In this document: piece after piece, positions 1 to 7,046 of the stretch | How the letters are laid out: each line of letters opens with the position of its first letter | How positions within the stretch are numbered: position 1 is the stretch's first letter | Assembly: GCA_023392205.1 (NCBI GenBank) | Contig: JAEVZN010000451.1 | Coordinates: 1-11,159, forward strand | DNA: 11,159 nt | Source of the DNA: Pseudomonadota bacterium | GTDB taxonomy: Bacteria > Pseudomonadota > Alphaproteobacteria > Rhizobiales > Xanthobacteraceae | Direction of reading: 5' to 3' | The notes under the pieces: generated by a model | Database searches by the model: none | Told to the model about the DNA's origin: nothing | What the model saw: only the letters and a program-made list of their open reading frames with translations | Made by a program: the position numbers and the translations under genes

Positions 1-747
1 CGGCAGCAGGGTGTTCAGCAATCCGCCGGCCCAGGCCCAGGCCGCCGGCGTCCAGAACAGGTCGCCTTGTTGCGGGAAAAAATCGTGCGGCAACTCAATG
101 CCAGGCAGGTGGCCGAGCAGCACACGATGCGCATGCAGCGCGCCTTTCGGCTGGCCGGTCGTGCCCGACGTGTAGATCATCATGGCCGGATCGTCGGCCG
201 ACGTGTCTTCCGGCTGAAACGAATCCGAGGCCCTGGCCAGCAAATCCTCGAAACCGTAAGCCCCCTCCGCCGCGCCATCGATGGACAACACCAGAGTGGG
301 ACGCGGCGCGCCTTCCGGCAATGCCCCGAGCTTCTCCACGCCTTCCGCGTTGGTGATCAGCGCCCGCGCGCCGGAATTCTCCAGCCGGTAGGCCAGCGCA
401 TCCGGGCCGAACAGGAGCGCCAGCGGCAGCGCGATGGCGGCAAGCTTGTAAATCGCAATATGTGCGATCAAGGCCTCCGGCGTCTGCGGAAGCAGGATCG
501 CCACCCGGTCGCCGCGGCGGACGCCGTGCGCGCGCAATGCATTGGCGAGCCGGTTCGATTGCTGCCGCAGCGCTTCGAAGCTTATCTTCTCCACACCGCC
601 GTCCGGTCGAACATCGATCAGAGCAAGGCGGCCCGGTTCCCGATCCGCCCAGCGGTCGCAGACATCGACGCCGATATTGTAGCGTTCGGGGATGGACCAG
701 TTGAATTCGCGGTAAAGCTTTTCGTAGTCGTAGATGTGTGGAAGCAT
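1..747 (-). CDS. AMP-forming acyl-CoA synthetase, N-terminal 249 residues (3' end outside the window)
   Basis: This enzyme activates a carboxylic acid to its acyl-CoA through an acyl-adenylate. Reading the minus strand from the ATG at 747 gives 249 codons with no stop, ending exactly at the window edge. The diagnostic P-loop (A3 motif) of the adenylate-forming family is at residues 192-202 (YTSGTTGQPKG). It is followed by a WTPAAWAWAGG segment (232-242), typical of the medium-chain or acetyl-CoA synthetase-like branch. The N-terminus (MLPHIYDYEKLYREF, then an NIGVDVCDRW segment at 24-33) looks like a natural start for this group, although no good ribosome site lies at the usual distance; an AGGAG lies about 18 bases upstream. 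The C-terminal adenylation and lid domains, about 300 residues, must lie beyond base 1. Substrate chain length cannot be judged from this part. It is divergent from the acetyltransferase at 826, with 78 bp between the two starts. Confidence 0.93.
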   Translation of the reverse strand, partial: MLPHIYDYEKLYREFNWSIPERYNIGVDVCDRWADREPGRLALIDVRPDGGVEKISFEALRQQSNRLANALRAHGVRRGDRVAILLPQTPEALIAHIAIYKLAAIALPLALLFGPDALAYRLENSGARALITNAEGVEKLGALPEGAPRPTLVLSIDGAAEGAYGFEDLLARASDSFQPEDTSADDPAMMIYTSGTTGQPKGALHAHRVLLGHLPGIELPHDFFPQQGDLFWTPAAWAWAGGLLNTLLP

Positions 748-825
748 TCCCGAAAACGCTGTCGCTCCTGTGGCGCGCGGGACGCTAGTCGCCTCTGCAT
801 CCGCCGTCCAGACCCGGTGCCGGAT

Positions 826-1344
826 ATGACGAATACGAGCGATGCATGGCCGTCATGGCGGGCAATGATTGCGGCCGACCTTGCGGCTGTGACCGATCTG
901 TCGCTGCGGATTCACCCGGCCTATCCCGAGCGCGGCGAGGTGCTGGCGGAGAAATTCGCGCTGTTCCCGCAAGGCTGCTTCGTGCTGACGGATGCACGTG
1001 CAATCCAGGGTTATTGCTTCTCGCATCCCTGGACAACCGGCGCACCGCCTGCCCTCGACACGTTTCTTGAGACACTGCCGTCGGGGGCGGACAGCTATTT
1101 CATCCACGATCTGACGCTGGACAGGCCAGCGCAGGGCAAGGGACGTGCACAGGAGCTTGTGCCCCGGATGGTGGAAACCGCACTGAAAACAAGGCTGACA
1201 CGAATGGCGCTTGTCGCCGTCAATGGCAGCGCGCCGTTCTGGGGCCGGATGGGCTTTCAGCGAACGCCGGACGAGGCCGTTCAGCAAGCCGCGCGCAGCA
1301 AATACGACGCGGGTGCCGTGCATATGCAGCGCAGCCTGACTTAG
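826..1344 (+). CDS. GNAT-family N-acetyltransferase
   Basis: A 172-residue cytoplasmic acetyltransferase of the GCN5-related (GNAT) fold, which transfers acetyl from acetyl-CoA to an amine of unknown identity. The first strand and helix (WRAMIAADLAAVTDL, 11-25) have the usual GNAT N-terminal look. Motif A is at 91-112: a YFIHDLTLD strand, then the pyrophosphate-binding Q103-G-K-G-R-A108, which fits Q/R-x-x-G-x-G/A. Motif B is at 133-144 (NGSAPFWGRMGF). Length is normal for a single-domain GNAT. The frame stays open far upstream to base 67, but that part is antisense to the acyl-CoA synthetase. The ATG at 826 was chosen because it lies just after that gene's start region and directly before the domain. 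No clear Shine-Dalgarno is present. It converges on the CAP lipoprotein with 22 bp between the stops and no obvious terminator. Confidence 0.88.
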   Translation: MTNTSDAWPSWRAMIAADLAAVTDLSLRIHPAYPERGEVLAEKFALFPQGCFVLTDARAIQGYCFSHPWTTGAPPALDTFLETLPSGADSYFIHDLTLDRPAQGKGRAQELVPRMVETALKTRLTRMALVAVNGSAPFWGRMGFQRTPDEAVQQAARSKYDAGAVHMQRSLT

Positions 1345-1366
1345 AGACGAAACGCAGCGCGTCGGC

Positions 1367-1912
1367 CTATTGCGCCATCGCGGTGCGCGGATTGTCCGGG
1401 GCAGCAAGGATCAGCGCCCAGAACACCTTGTATTTGGTATTCGGCACATAGACCGCGGCAATGCCGATATGGGTCGCGCCTTTCAGCAGCATGTTGGCGC
1501 GATGACCGGGCGAATCCCGCCAGCCCGAGAACGCTTCGGCGAGCGTGTGATAGCCGGCCCCGATATTCTCGGCCCCGGTCGTCGCGCGGTAGCCGGACCG
1601 CTTCAGCCGGTCGGCGAACTTGCCGGCGACATTGTGATCGAGCTTGTCGCGGGTCGCCATGGCGCGCGCCTGCTCCTCCGCCATCCGCATCAATTGCGGA
1701 TCGACGACGACGTCGCCCAGCATGTTGTTGCGGCGGAAACCGGAGATCATCGAGGCCGCGGACTGGGCATCGACCTGCACGCCCTCGCGCGCCATGCTCT
1801 GATAGAAGCTCGGCTGCGAAGGCACGGGCTCGCTGGCACAGGCGGCAAGCGCAAACCCGGTTGCAAGCACCAGACCCCGTACCGCAATCCGAACTGACGG
1901 AACGCCAGCCAT
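1367..1912 (-). CDS. CAP/SCP (YkwD-like) domain lipoprotein
   Basis: A 181-residue predicted lipoprotein with a CAP (SCP/PR-1/YkwD) domain. A basic N-terminus and hydrophobic stretch (8-22) end in a lipobox L22-A-A-C25, so the mature protein should be anchored by a diacylglyceryl cysteine and act in the periplasm or at the outer membrane. The CAP core covers about 50-170. The usual cavity residues are visible: H93 (LDHNV), E115 (GAENIGAG) and H137 in the signature SPGHRANML (134-142), followed by a HIGIA strand. The molecular role of bacterial CAP proteins is mostly unknown; some bind lipids or act on cell-wall processes. An in-frame ATG at 1954 would add 14 residues. The start at 1912 is preferred because a GGGGGTG stretch precedes it, the signal peptide begins sensibly there, and a hairpin with a T-tract occupies the upstream part. 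It lies 103 bp downstream of the MscS gene on the same strand. Confidence 0.88.
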   Translation of the reverse strand: MAGVPSVRIAVRGLVLATGFALAACASEPVPSQPSFYQSMAREGVQVDAQSAASMISGFRRNNMLGDVVVDPQLMRMAEEQARAMATRDKLDHNVAGKFADRLKRSGYRATTGAENIGAGYHTLAEAFSGWRDSPGHRANMLLKGATHIGIAAVYVPNTKYKVFWALILAAPDNPRTAMAQ

Positions 1913-1925
1913 CGCGCACACCCCC

Positions 1926-1951
1926 AAAAAAGTCCGGCACAAAAATGCCGG
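1926..1951 (-). terminator. Terminator-like hairpin between the MscS and CAP lipoprotein genes
   Basis: On the minus strand the sequence forms a perfect 6-bp stem, CCGGCA pairing with TGCCGG, around the loop TTTTTG. It is followed at once by ACTTTTTTGG, a run of six T. This is the layout of a short Rho-independent terminator for the MscS gene, whose stop is 65 bp upstream. The T-tract ends only 13 bases before the preferred lipoprotein ATG at 1912, so any message for that gene must pass through the hairpin. The stem is short, so termination may be partial. Confidence 0.55.
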
Positions 1952-2015
1952 CATGCGTCCGACATGGCCGCAAAATGGTAACCGAAGTCTGAAAATCGGC
2001 TCTCCGGCCAGAAAG

Positions 2016-4523
2016 TCACTTGCCTTTCGGCTTTTTTGGGGCCGGAAGCGGCGCTTCGTCCAGATCGGCCTCTTTCAGGCCATCAATCTGGATGGTCCGG
2101 TGCGGATAGGGGATATCGATGCCCTCGGCCTTGAACCGCGCGAGGATCGCGAGGCAGATTTCGCTTTTGGTCCGGCCGCCATCGATAATGTTCCGCACCA
2201 CCCAGCCCAGATCCAGGTTGACCGCGCTGTCGCCGAAGCCGGTGACGAAACAGAACGGACCCGGCGTCTGCATGACCAGCGGATGTTCCGTGGCGATCTC
2301 GAGCAGGATCTCGCGCGCCCTGGCAACATCGCTGTCATAGGACACCCCGATGGTGATCATCCCGCGTGCGAATGTATCGGTATGCGTCCGGTTCTTGACC
2401 ATCTGCGTGATCAGTTCCGAGTTCGGGACGATGACGCTGGCGCGATCCCAGGTCTCGATCTCGGTGGCGCGCACATGGATGCGCCGGACGCGGCCTTCCT
2501 CGCCCTTGACGCTCACCACGTCGCCGACCCGGATCGGGCGTTCGGCCAGCAGAATCAGGCCGGAGACGAAATTCGACACAATCGATTGCAGGCCGAAGCC
2601 GATACCGATGGACAGGGCGCCGGCAACCAGCGTGATGCGCTGGAAGTCCACGCCCAGTTGCGCCAGCGCCAGCGAGATCGCGGCGATGTAGCCGATATAG
2701 CCGAAGACCGTGGCCACCGAATTCTGCAGGCTCGGGTCCATCGTGGTGCGCGGCAGAAATTGCGATGTCAGCCAGCGCTGCGCGGCGCGCGTCAGCAGAA
2801 TGCCGACCACGATGAACGCGAAGGCCCAGACAATCGCGCTGAGCGAGATGGTGATCTCGCCGATCCGCATGCCGAAGGTGAAATCGCGAAGCATGCTCGC
2901 GAAATCCGCGGAAAAGATACCCCAGGGTCCGAGCAGCGGCAGCAGGACGACAATGATCAGGATCAGGCGCAAGGCCGCCGACAGGAGCGTGCCGAACAGG
3001 TCGAGCGAGCGCGGCTTCAGACCGAAAAAGGCCGCAAGCGAACGTCCGCGCGCATTCGAGCCGTTGAGCACGTCGGAGAACAGCGTATCGGTGAATACAA
3101 GGACCAGGTAGAGCGCACCGAGCACGCCGAGCGCGACCAGGAACCGGCCGGCGAGAAACCCGGCCAGCCCGATAAAGCCGGTTGCGAGCGACGCCAGAAT
3201 GCCGATGGCCAGCAGCCAGCCCGCCGCACGCAGCCAGCCATATCCGTTGACCTCGTCGTCGGGGCCATCGGCGCGCGCCACCCGGTACAGAAACAGACAC
3301 AGAATGCCGGCGATGATGGCGGCAAACACGGCTGTGGTAGCGATCGTCAGCGAAAGCGGCGCCACCATGGCCCGCTGCAGGATGTTCAGGAACACCACCG
3401 CTGCCAGAACGCGCGCGGCCCAGACGAAGTGGCTCGCGGCCATCCGCGCGGTTGTGTCGCTTAACGTCAAAAGCCTTCGCTCTTCCTCGTCCGGCGCGAA
3501 AAGCCCAATCGCCACACCGCGTCCAAAGGCGGCGATACCGGCGGCGATCGTAAGCCCGAAACCGATATTCAAGATGCGCGAGGGCATCAGTCCAAACGCA
3601 TCGATGATCAGCACGGCAATGCCGACCATCGCGGGCGCGGTGACGGCGATACGCAACATCCGCGTCAGCGCGACCGAGGCGCGGTCGAAACGTCGCTCGA
3701 AATGGCGATGCGAGATGGTGCGCCGTTCCAGCCAGCCGATGGCTGCGAAGGCCAGTCCGGCAAAGACCAAAAGTGTCAGCAGGGCCGTCGCGATCTTGAG
3801 CGGACTCGCCGCCGAGCGGGCATAGCCCATCCAGCTTTGCGTGAGCATCACGACGCCGCGCAGCGTTTCCGGTGCGACGCGGCCGGCCTCTGCCCAGAAG
3901 GCCGGATCCAGCGCGCTGGCATGGCGTCCCAACAATCTCTGTGTGAACAGGGCACGCCGCCGTTCGGTGATACGCTGGGACAGATCTTCGGCACGCAGGA
4001 TGAGCAGACGGGTTTGCTTCACCGTTCCGTCGAGGGCGGCGCGGCGCTCGTTCAGCCGCGTCCGCTCGGCGGTAAGGCCCGCATCTTCAGACGGCGCGTC
4101 GGCCGCGGGGGCATCGCCGAGCTGCTTGAGCCGGTTGTCGACATCCGCGAGGCGCTTTTCGAGCGTGTCCACGATCTCGCGCAATTGTCCGCGAACCGGG
4201 TCGAGCCCGCCGCGATGTTGCGCGAGCACCGCGTCGCTGAGATCGTCGCGCTGGAGCGCGGCGTCGATCTGATCGATGGTGAGCTTGAGCGGCTCAATGG
4301 ATTCGGCTAACCGCGCGGCATCTTCCGCGGGTGGTATCGCCGGAGCTGGAGCAGCCGGCGCCCGCGCGGGAGCCTTCGCACCGTTCTGGGCCGGAGCCGG
4401 GGCGGGTGCGGATTCCTGCGCAGACACGCCCGATAGACCACCGGTCCAGAGGAATACGGCGAACAGGGCAGCGGCAAAGCATCGGGCGGCGAGGTTGCCG
4501 CGATGGGCGGACCGGATCGGCAT
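2016..4523 (-). CDS. DUF3772-type mechanosensitive channel, MscS family (large, periplasmic-domain form)
   Basis: An 835-residue inner-membrane channel of the MscS superfamily, expected to open on membrane tension and release solutes during osmotic downshock. A signal peptide (about 1-35, ending VSAQ) is followed by an Ala/Pro-rich linker (36-65). Next is a helical, charged periplasmic region (66-230) with coiled-coil character, matching the DUF3772 domain of alphaproteobacterial members. About ten or eleven membrane segments follow between 243 and 625. The pore-lining helix with its Gly/Ala pattern is at about 630-665 (SIGIGFGLQSIVSNF). The MscS beta domain is at 666-705 (ERPIRVGDVV, then EIETWDRASVIVPNSEL) and the alpha/beta cytoplasmic domain at 715-815. 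This is far longer than the 286-residue E. coli MscS and resembles the MscK/MscM-like class. The ATG at 4523 has CAAGG five bases upstream. It begins 36 bp after the Rsm22 gene on the same strand, so the two are probably cotranscribed. Confidence 0.93.
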   Translation of the reverse strand: MPIRSAHRGNLAARCFAAALFAVFLWTGGLSGVSAQESAPAPAPAQNGAKAPARAPAAPAPAIPPAEDAARLAESIEPLKLTIDQIDAALQRDDLSDAVLAQHRGGLDPVRGQLREIVDTLEKRLADVDNRLKQLGDAPAADAPSEDAGLTAERTRLNERRAALDGTVKQTRLLILRAEDLSQRITERRRALFTQRLLGRHASALDPAFWAEAGRVAPETLRGVVMLTQSWMGYARSAASPLKIATALLTLLVFAGLAFAAIGWLERRTISHRHFERRFDRASVALTRMLRIAVTAPAMVGIAVLIIDAFGLMPSRILNIGFGLTIAAGIAAFGRGVAIGLFAPDEEERRLLTLSDTTARMAASHFVWAARVLAAVVFLNILQRAMVAPLSLTIATTAVFAAIIAGILCLFLYRVARADGPDDEVNGYGWLRAAGWLLAIGILASLATGFIGLAGFLAGRFLVALGVLGALYLVLVFTDTLFSDVLNGSNARGRSLAAFFGLKPRSLDLFGTLLSAALRLILIIVVLLPLLGPWGIFSADFASMLRDFTFGMRIGEITISLSAIVWAFAFIVVGILLTRAAQRWLTSQFLPRTTMDPSLQNSVATVFGYIGYIAAISLALAQLGVDFQRITLVAGALSIGIGFGLQSIVSNFVSGLILLAERPIRVGDVVSVKGEEGRVRRIHVRATEIETWDRASVIVPNSELITQMVKNRTHTDTFARGMITIGVSYDSDVARAREILLEIATEHPLVMQTPGPFCFVTGFGDSAVNLDLGWVVRNIIDGGRTKSEICLAILARFKAEGIDIPYPHRTIQIDGLKEADLDEAPLPAPKKPKGK

Positions 4524-4559
4524 GGATGCCTTGAGTTGGGGAGGGATTCGGGGCTCCCG

Positions 4560-5549
4560 TCAATCACTCGAATCGGATGGCATTATGACGTCACCCCAGC
4601 CGAGGCGCTTCACCGCCCGGAAAGCAGCGCCATCTCGCCGCGACAGCGCCCGCGGCCCGGCGGAACCGTCCGGCCGGCAGAGCTTCAGGCTGGCATGTCC
4701 GCCCCGCACCATCGGGGGGGCAAGTATGCGGGCGGCGGCGGGCTGTGCCGGGAGCGGATACCGGGCGGCCGCGAGATAGATGAACTTCTCGTCCTCGAAG
4801 GGCACGTCCGCCGCCTTGATCTGCCGGTGCATCCGCGACCGGGCAAGCCGCCGCGCGAAATGGCACCAGTCGGGCGCTACAAGCGGACACGGCAGGGCGT
4901 GCGGACACGGGGCCACGATCTGCGCCCCGGCCGCAATCAGCCGCTTGCGGGCGGCAAGGATTCGCGTCCATCCCGATGGCGTGCCGGGCTCGACCAGCAC
5001 CAGCATCTGCGCCGCCGCGGCCCAGAGCCGTTCGATCAGCAGCCCGCGCGCATCCGGCGCGACCTCGTCGAGGACATAGGCCAGCGTCACGAGATCGCGC
5101 GGCTCCGGCGCGAGATCGCCCTTCAGCAGATCGGTGTCGCGCCAGACAGCGCGCTGCGGACCGGCGCACGACATGAGCGCCTCGCCCCGCGCACGGACGG
5201 CAGCGCTGCTCTCGACCAAATCCGCGTCGCGCAATCCCGGCCAGCAATCCGAGGCGGCGAACACTGCGGTGCCCGGCCCGGCACCCGCATCAAGCATGGT
5301 CGCTGGCGCAAAAGCCGGCACGCGCTCCGCCACCCAGGCAAAGCATTGCCGGATCGCGGCATAAGTGCCGGGCATGCGGACGCCGATATAGGCGAGCGCG
5401 TCGAGATCATCCGACAGATGCAGGGTTCCATCGCGTACTTCCCAACGATAGCGCTGCGACAGCCGTGCGGATGCCACGCGCAGCGCCGCAAGCGGCACGC
5501 CGTTCAAGGCCGCGGCCACGGCCTCGCGCAGGGTTAGTGGTAGTTCCAT
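4560..5549 (-). CDS. Rsm22-family (METTL17-like) ribosome-associated methyltransferase-fold protein
   Basis: A 329-residue protein of the Rsm22 family, the bacterial relatives of yeast mitochondrial Rsm22 and human METTL17, which act in small ribosomal subunit assembly. The class I SAM-binding motif I is at 86-98 (LDAGAGPGTAVFA), followed by an LAYVLDEV segment (156-163) at the motif IV position. The four cysteines C215, C221, C229 (within CPHALPCP and DWCHF) and C291 (KLCRPDG) reproduce the spacing I recall for the [4Fe-4S] ligands of METTL17, so an iron-sulfur cluster is likely. Whether the bacterial proteins methylate anything is unclear. The ATG at 5549 has an AGGAC four bases upstream. 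The gene is first in a leftward cluster with the MscS channel (36 bp gap) and is divergent from the small protein at 5665 across 115 bp. Confidence 0.88.
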   Translation of the reverse strand: MELPLTLREAVAAALNGVPLAALRVASARLSQRYRWEVRDGTLHLSDDLDALAYIGVRMPGTYAAIRQCFAWVAERVPAFAPATMLDAGAGPGTAVFAASDCWPGLRDADLVESSAAVRARGEALMSCAGPQRAVWRDTDLLKGDLAPEPRDLVTLAYVLDEVAPDARGLLIERLWAAAAQMLVLVEPGTPSGWTRILAARKRLIAAGAQIVAPCPHALPCPLVAPDWCHFARRLARSRMHRQIKAADVPFEDEKFIYLAAARYPLPAQPAAARILAPPMVRGGHASLKLCRPDGSAGPRALSRRDGAAFRAVKRLGWGDVIMPSDSSD

Positions 5550-5612
5550 CGGCGTCCTGTTGCACCGAACCGTCCATTTGTCACGAATTCAGAAGACACT
5601 GCGTCGGGAGAC

Positions 5613-5637
5613 GGAACGCCGCAGCGCATCATGCGTT
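5613..5637 (+). promoter_or_regulatory. Candidate EcfG (general stress response) promoter
   Basis: GGAAC at 5613-5617, then 16 bases, then CGTT at 5634-5637. This matches the alphaproteobacterial EcfG consensus GGAAC-N16/17-CGTT with no mismatch. A transcript would start near 5644, about 20 bases before the ATG at 5665, with the AAAGG ribosome site inside the leader. Position, strand and spacing all fit a promoter for that gene. Confidence 0.6.
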
Positions 5638-5664
5638 GGGAGGCGACTACCTTAAAGGTTATTC

Positions 5665-5955
5665 ATGTCCAGCGAACGTCCGCGTACGGCACCGACTCGC
5701 TCCGCCGAACTTGTCAAAATTCTCGCAAGGTTGCATGGCGGCGACGGCGTTTACGAACAGGCGATGCGCATCGGCGCGATCTATCGCGGATTGCAGTCCG
5801 GTATTGTCGTTTCCGGCAGCGGCACGGACAAGGACGATAAAGGCCAGAGCGAAACGGACGAGCCGTGGAAACTGCCCGGCCAAAATTCGCAGGATCCGAA
5901 GCAGGCCCCGCCGCCAAAGCGTGAGCGCGAGCAGAAAGATAACGAGACGGCCTGA
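5665..5955 (+). CDS. Small hydrophilic protein of unknown function (96 aa)
   Basis: I do not recognise a family. The 96-residue product has a compact, probably helical N-terminal part (10-50, SAELVKILARLHGGDGVYEQ onward) with a short apolar stretch (GLQSGIVVSGSG, 42-53). A very hydrophilic, Pro/Lys/Glu-rich tail (55-96), probably disordered, completes it. There is no signal peptide, membrane segment or cysteine, so it is presumably cytoplasmic. Several points support a real gene: AAAGG lies six bases before the ATG, an EcfG-type promoter lies just upstream, codon use is like its neighbours, and a strong terminator lies 98 bp after the stop. The 108-residue frame on the opposite strand lacks these signals. 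By inference from the promoter it is a general stress protein; nothing in the sequence shows its biochemical role. It is divergent from the Rsm22 gene. Confidence 0.65.
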   Translation: MSSERPRTAPTRSAELVKILARLHGGDGVYEQAMRIGAIYRGLQSGIVVSGSGTDKDDKGQSETDEPWKLPGQNSQDPKQAPPPKREREQKDNETA

Positions 5956-6053
5956 ATCGAATTCGCCTGACGCGACCGCTGCCAATGCGCTCGGAACGGG
6001 TGACGACCGTTTTCATTAACCCACGATGTCTTCCTCCCGAGGCATCTCCTTTC

Positions 6054-6092
6054 GCCCCGCATCGTTCCCCCCGCGATGCGGGGCTTTTCCGT
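6054..6092 (+). terminator. Rho-independent terminator after the small stress-type gene
   Basis: A perfect 11-bp stem, GCCCCGCATCG (6054-6064) pairing with CGATGCGGGGC (6074-6084), closes a 9-base loop and is followed by TTTTCCGTTTT. The stem is GC-rich and the T-tract is on the plus strand, so it ends rightward transcription from the gene at 5665-5955. Confidence 0.9.
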
Positions 6093-6134
6093 TTTGATAT
6101 GAATTGCTCCTGACGGAACGGCTTTCGAACTCAG

Positions 6135-6167
6135 CAAAGAAGAAGGGCCCCCGTTTCCGGGAGCCCT
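6135..6167 (-). terminator. Rho-independent terminator after the PRC-barrel gene
   Basis: On the minus strand AGGGCTCCCG pairs with CGGGGGCCCT as a 10-bp stem (one G-U pair) around a GAAA tetraloop, followed by TCTTCTTTG. It begins 38 bp after the stop of the PRC-barrel gene and faces the plus-strand terminator at 6054-6092, so the two convergent units are insulated from each other. Confidence 0.8.
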
Positions 6168-6205
6168 CCTCGATCCGGCTCAGATTGCGCAAGGCCGGTC
6201 AATGA

Positions 6206-6790
6206 TTAGCGCGCGTATTTGAATTCCGGCGCATTGTTCAACTGCTCCTTGCTGGCGCCGCGCAGTACGACGCGAGCAGGCCGATCACGATTCATGTCGG
6301 CAGCAGCACCGGTCGTCGCACGCTCGGATGCCGGGCGCGCAGTCCCCGCCGGCGGCTGCATTCCGGTCGCCGGTGCGCCCGCTGTCCGATTGGCGTCCGT
6401 CATCTGCCACTGCAGTGCATCGAACGGGACGGCAACGTCACGCTGACCGATACCAAGGAAGCCACCGACGCCGATCACCACGGCCTCGATCTGACCATCC
6501 CTGGTCAGCAGAACTTCCGAAATATCGCCAATGCTTTCATTCTGCTCGTTGTACACGGTCATGCCGGTAAGCTCGGTGGCGCGCCACAGATCACCGCGAT
6601 TCTCGGTGATATACTGGGTCTGCCCGGCAGCCTGACCTGTCTGGCGTGCCTGTCCTGCGGGCGCAGCCGGCGCGGTCTGGGCGGCCGGCGCCTGTGCAGG
6701 CGCATTCTGCTGCGCGGCAGGAGCCTGAGCGGCGGCCGGCGCGGCGATAAGGGCGGTGGAAGCCAGCAATACAGCCATTTTCATCTTCAT
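6206..6790 (-). CDS. Secreted PRC-barrel domain protein
   Basis: A 194-residue exported protein. A short basic N-terminus (MKMKM) and a hydrophobic Ala-rich segment end in a likely signal peptidase I site around APAAAQA (17-23). Next comes an Ala/Gln/Pro low-complexity linker (22-57). The PRC-barrel domain spans about 66-130: WRATELTGMTVYNEQ, then the ESIGDISEVLLTRDGQIEAV core and a GVGGFLGIGQRDVAVPF strand pair. A second variable linker (131-165) leads to a C-terminal RVVLRGASKEQLNNAPEF segment (173-190), which recurs in rhizobial members. PRC-barrels are small beta folds also found in RimM and photosynthetic reaction centre subunit H. The role of the secreted forms is not established, though envelope or stress functions are often suspected. 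The frame is open to 6898, but the ATG at 6790 was chosen because a strong ribosome site and the signal peptide start there. Confidence 0.88.
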   Translation of the reverse strand: MKMKMAVLLASTALIAAPAAAQAPAAQQNAPAQAPAAQTAPAAPAGQARQTGQAAGQTQYITENRGDLWRATELTGMTVYNEQNESIGDISEVLLTRDGQIEAVVIGVGGFLGIGQRDVAVPFDALQWQMTDANRTAGAPATGMQPPAGTARPASERATTGAAADMNRDRPARVVLRGASKEQLNNAPEFKYAR

Positions 6791-6795
6791 GAGTG

Positions 6796-6803
6796 TTCCT
6801 CTC
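6796..6803 (-). promoter_or_regulatory. Ribosome binding site fixing the PRC-barrel start
   Basis: GAGAGGAA on the minus strand ends five bases before the ATG at 6790. It is the strongest Shine-Dalgarno match in the window. It rules out the upstream in-frame start at 6898, which would put a non-signal stretch ahead of the signal peptide. Confidence 0.8.
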
Positions 6804-6881
6804 TTTTTTGGAAATGTGGATCTGGTTTCGACGGAGGAAGCGGCCGCTGCGGCTGAAGCAGCGCTTCCGTTCCGGGTCAAC

Positions 6882-6906
6882 AACGCGCAACTGCACAAGT
6901 CTTTCC
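6882..6906 (-). promoter_or_regulatory. Possible EcfG-like promoter for the PRC-barrel gene
   Basis: Minus strand GGAAA at 6906-6902, 16 bases, then CGTT at 6885-6882. This is one base off the GGAAC-N16-CGTT consensus in the -35 element. A start near 6875 would give a leader of about 85 bases to the ATG at 6790. The spacing and the -10 element are exact, but the mismatch is at a well-conserved base. Confidence 0.35.
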
Positions 6907-7046
6907 GGACAATCTTGCAATATGGGTCAATCCGTCGCGCTCGATGCGGGGCCAGCGTCTTCGGAGCATGGCGACACGCATCGCGCCAGATTTAAGAAAG
7001 TATTCCATACCAACGGCTCGCACGCGACCACTTGACCTGCGGCAGC

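Noticed and set aside
67..1344. A 425-codon open frame on the plus strand that would fuse a long N-terminal extension to the GNAT domain.
   Set aside because: The part before 826 is Arg-rich, resembles nothing, and lies antisense to a clear acyl-CoA synthetase with an intact P-loop. Only the segment from 826 is a gene.
1945..1954. The perfect 10-bp palindrome ATGCCGGCAT, as a possible operator.
   Set aside because: It is short and overlaps the better-explained terminator-like hairpin, and no second copy is seen nearby.
1953..3464. A 503-codon open frame on the plus strand.
   Set aside because: It is antisense to the MscS channel and its product is rich in Arg, Asp, Gln and His without any domain pattern. 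Long antisense frames are expected at this GC content. The same applies to the long plus-strand frames at 4503-5537, 8470-9432, 9742-10461 and 10212-11054.
5649..5659. The near-palindrome ACCTTAAAGGT over the ribosome site of the small protein gene, as an operator or Shine-Dalgarno-masking hairpin.
   Set aside because: Five-base arms with a one-base centre cannot form a stable RNA hairpin, and it is too short to call an operator.
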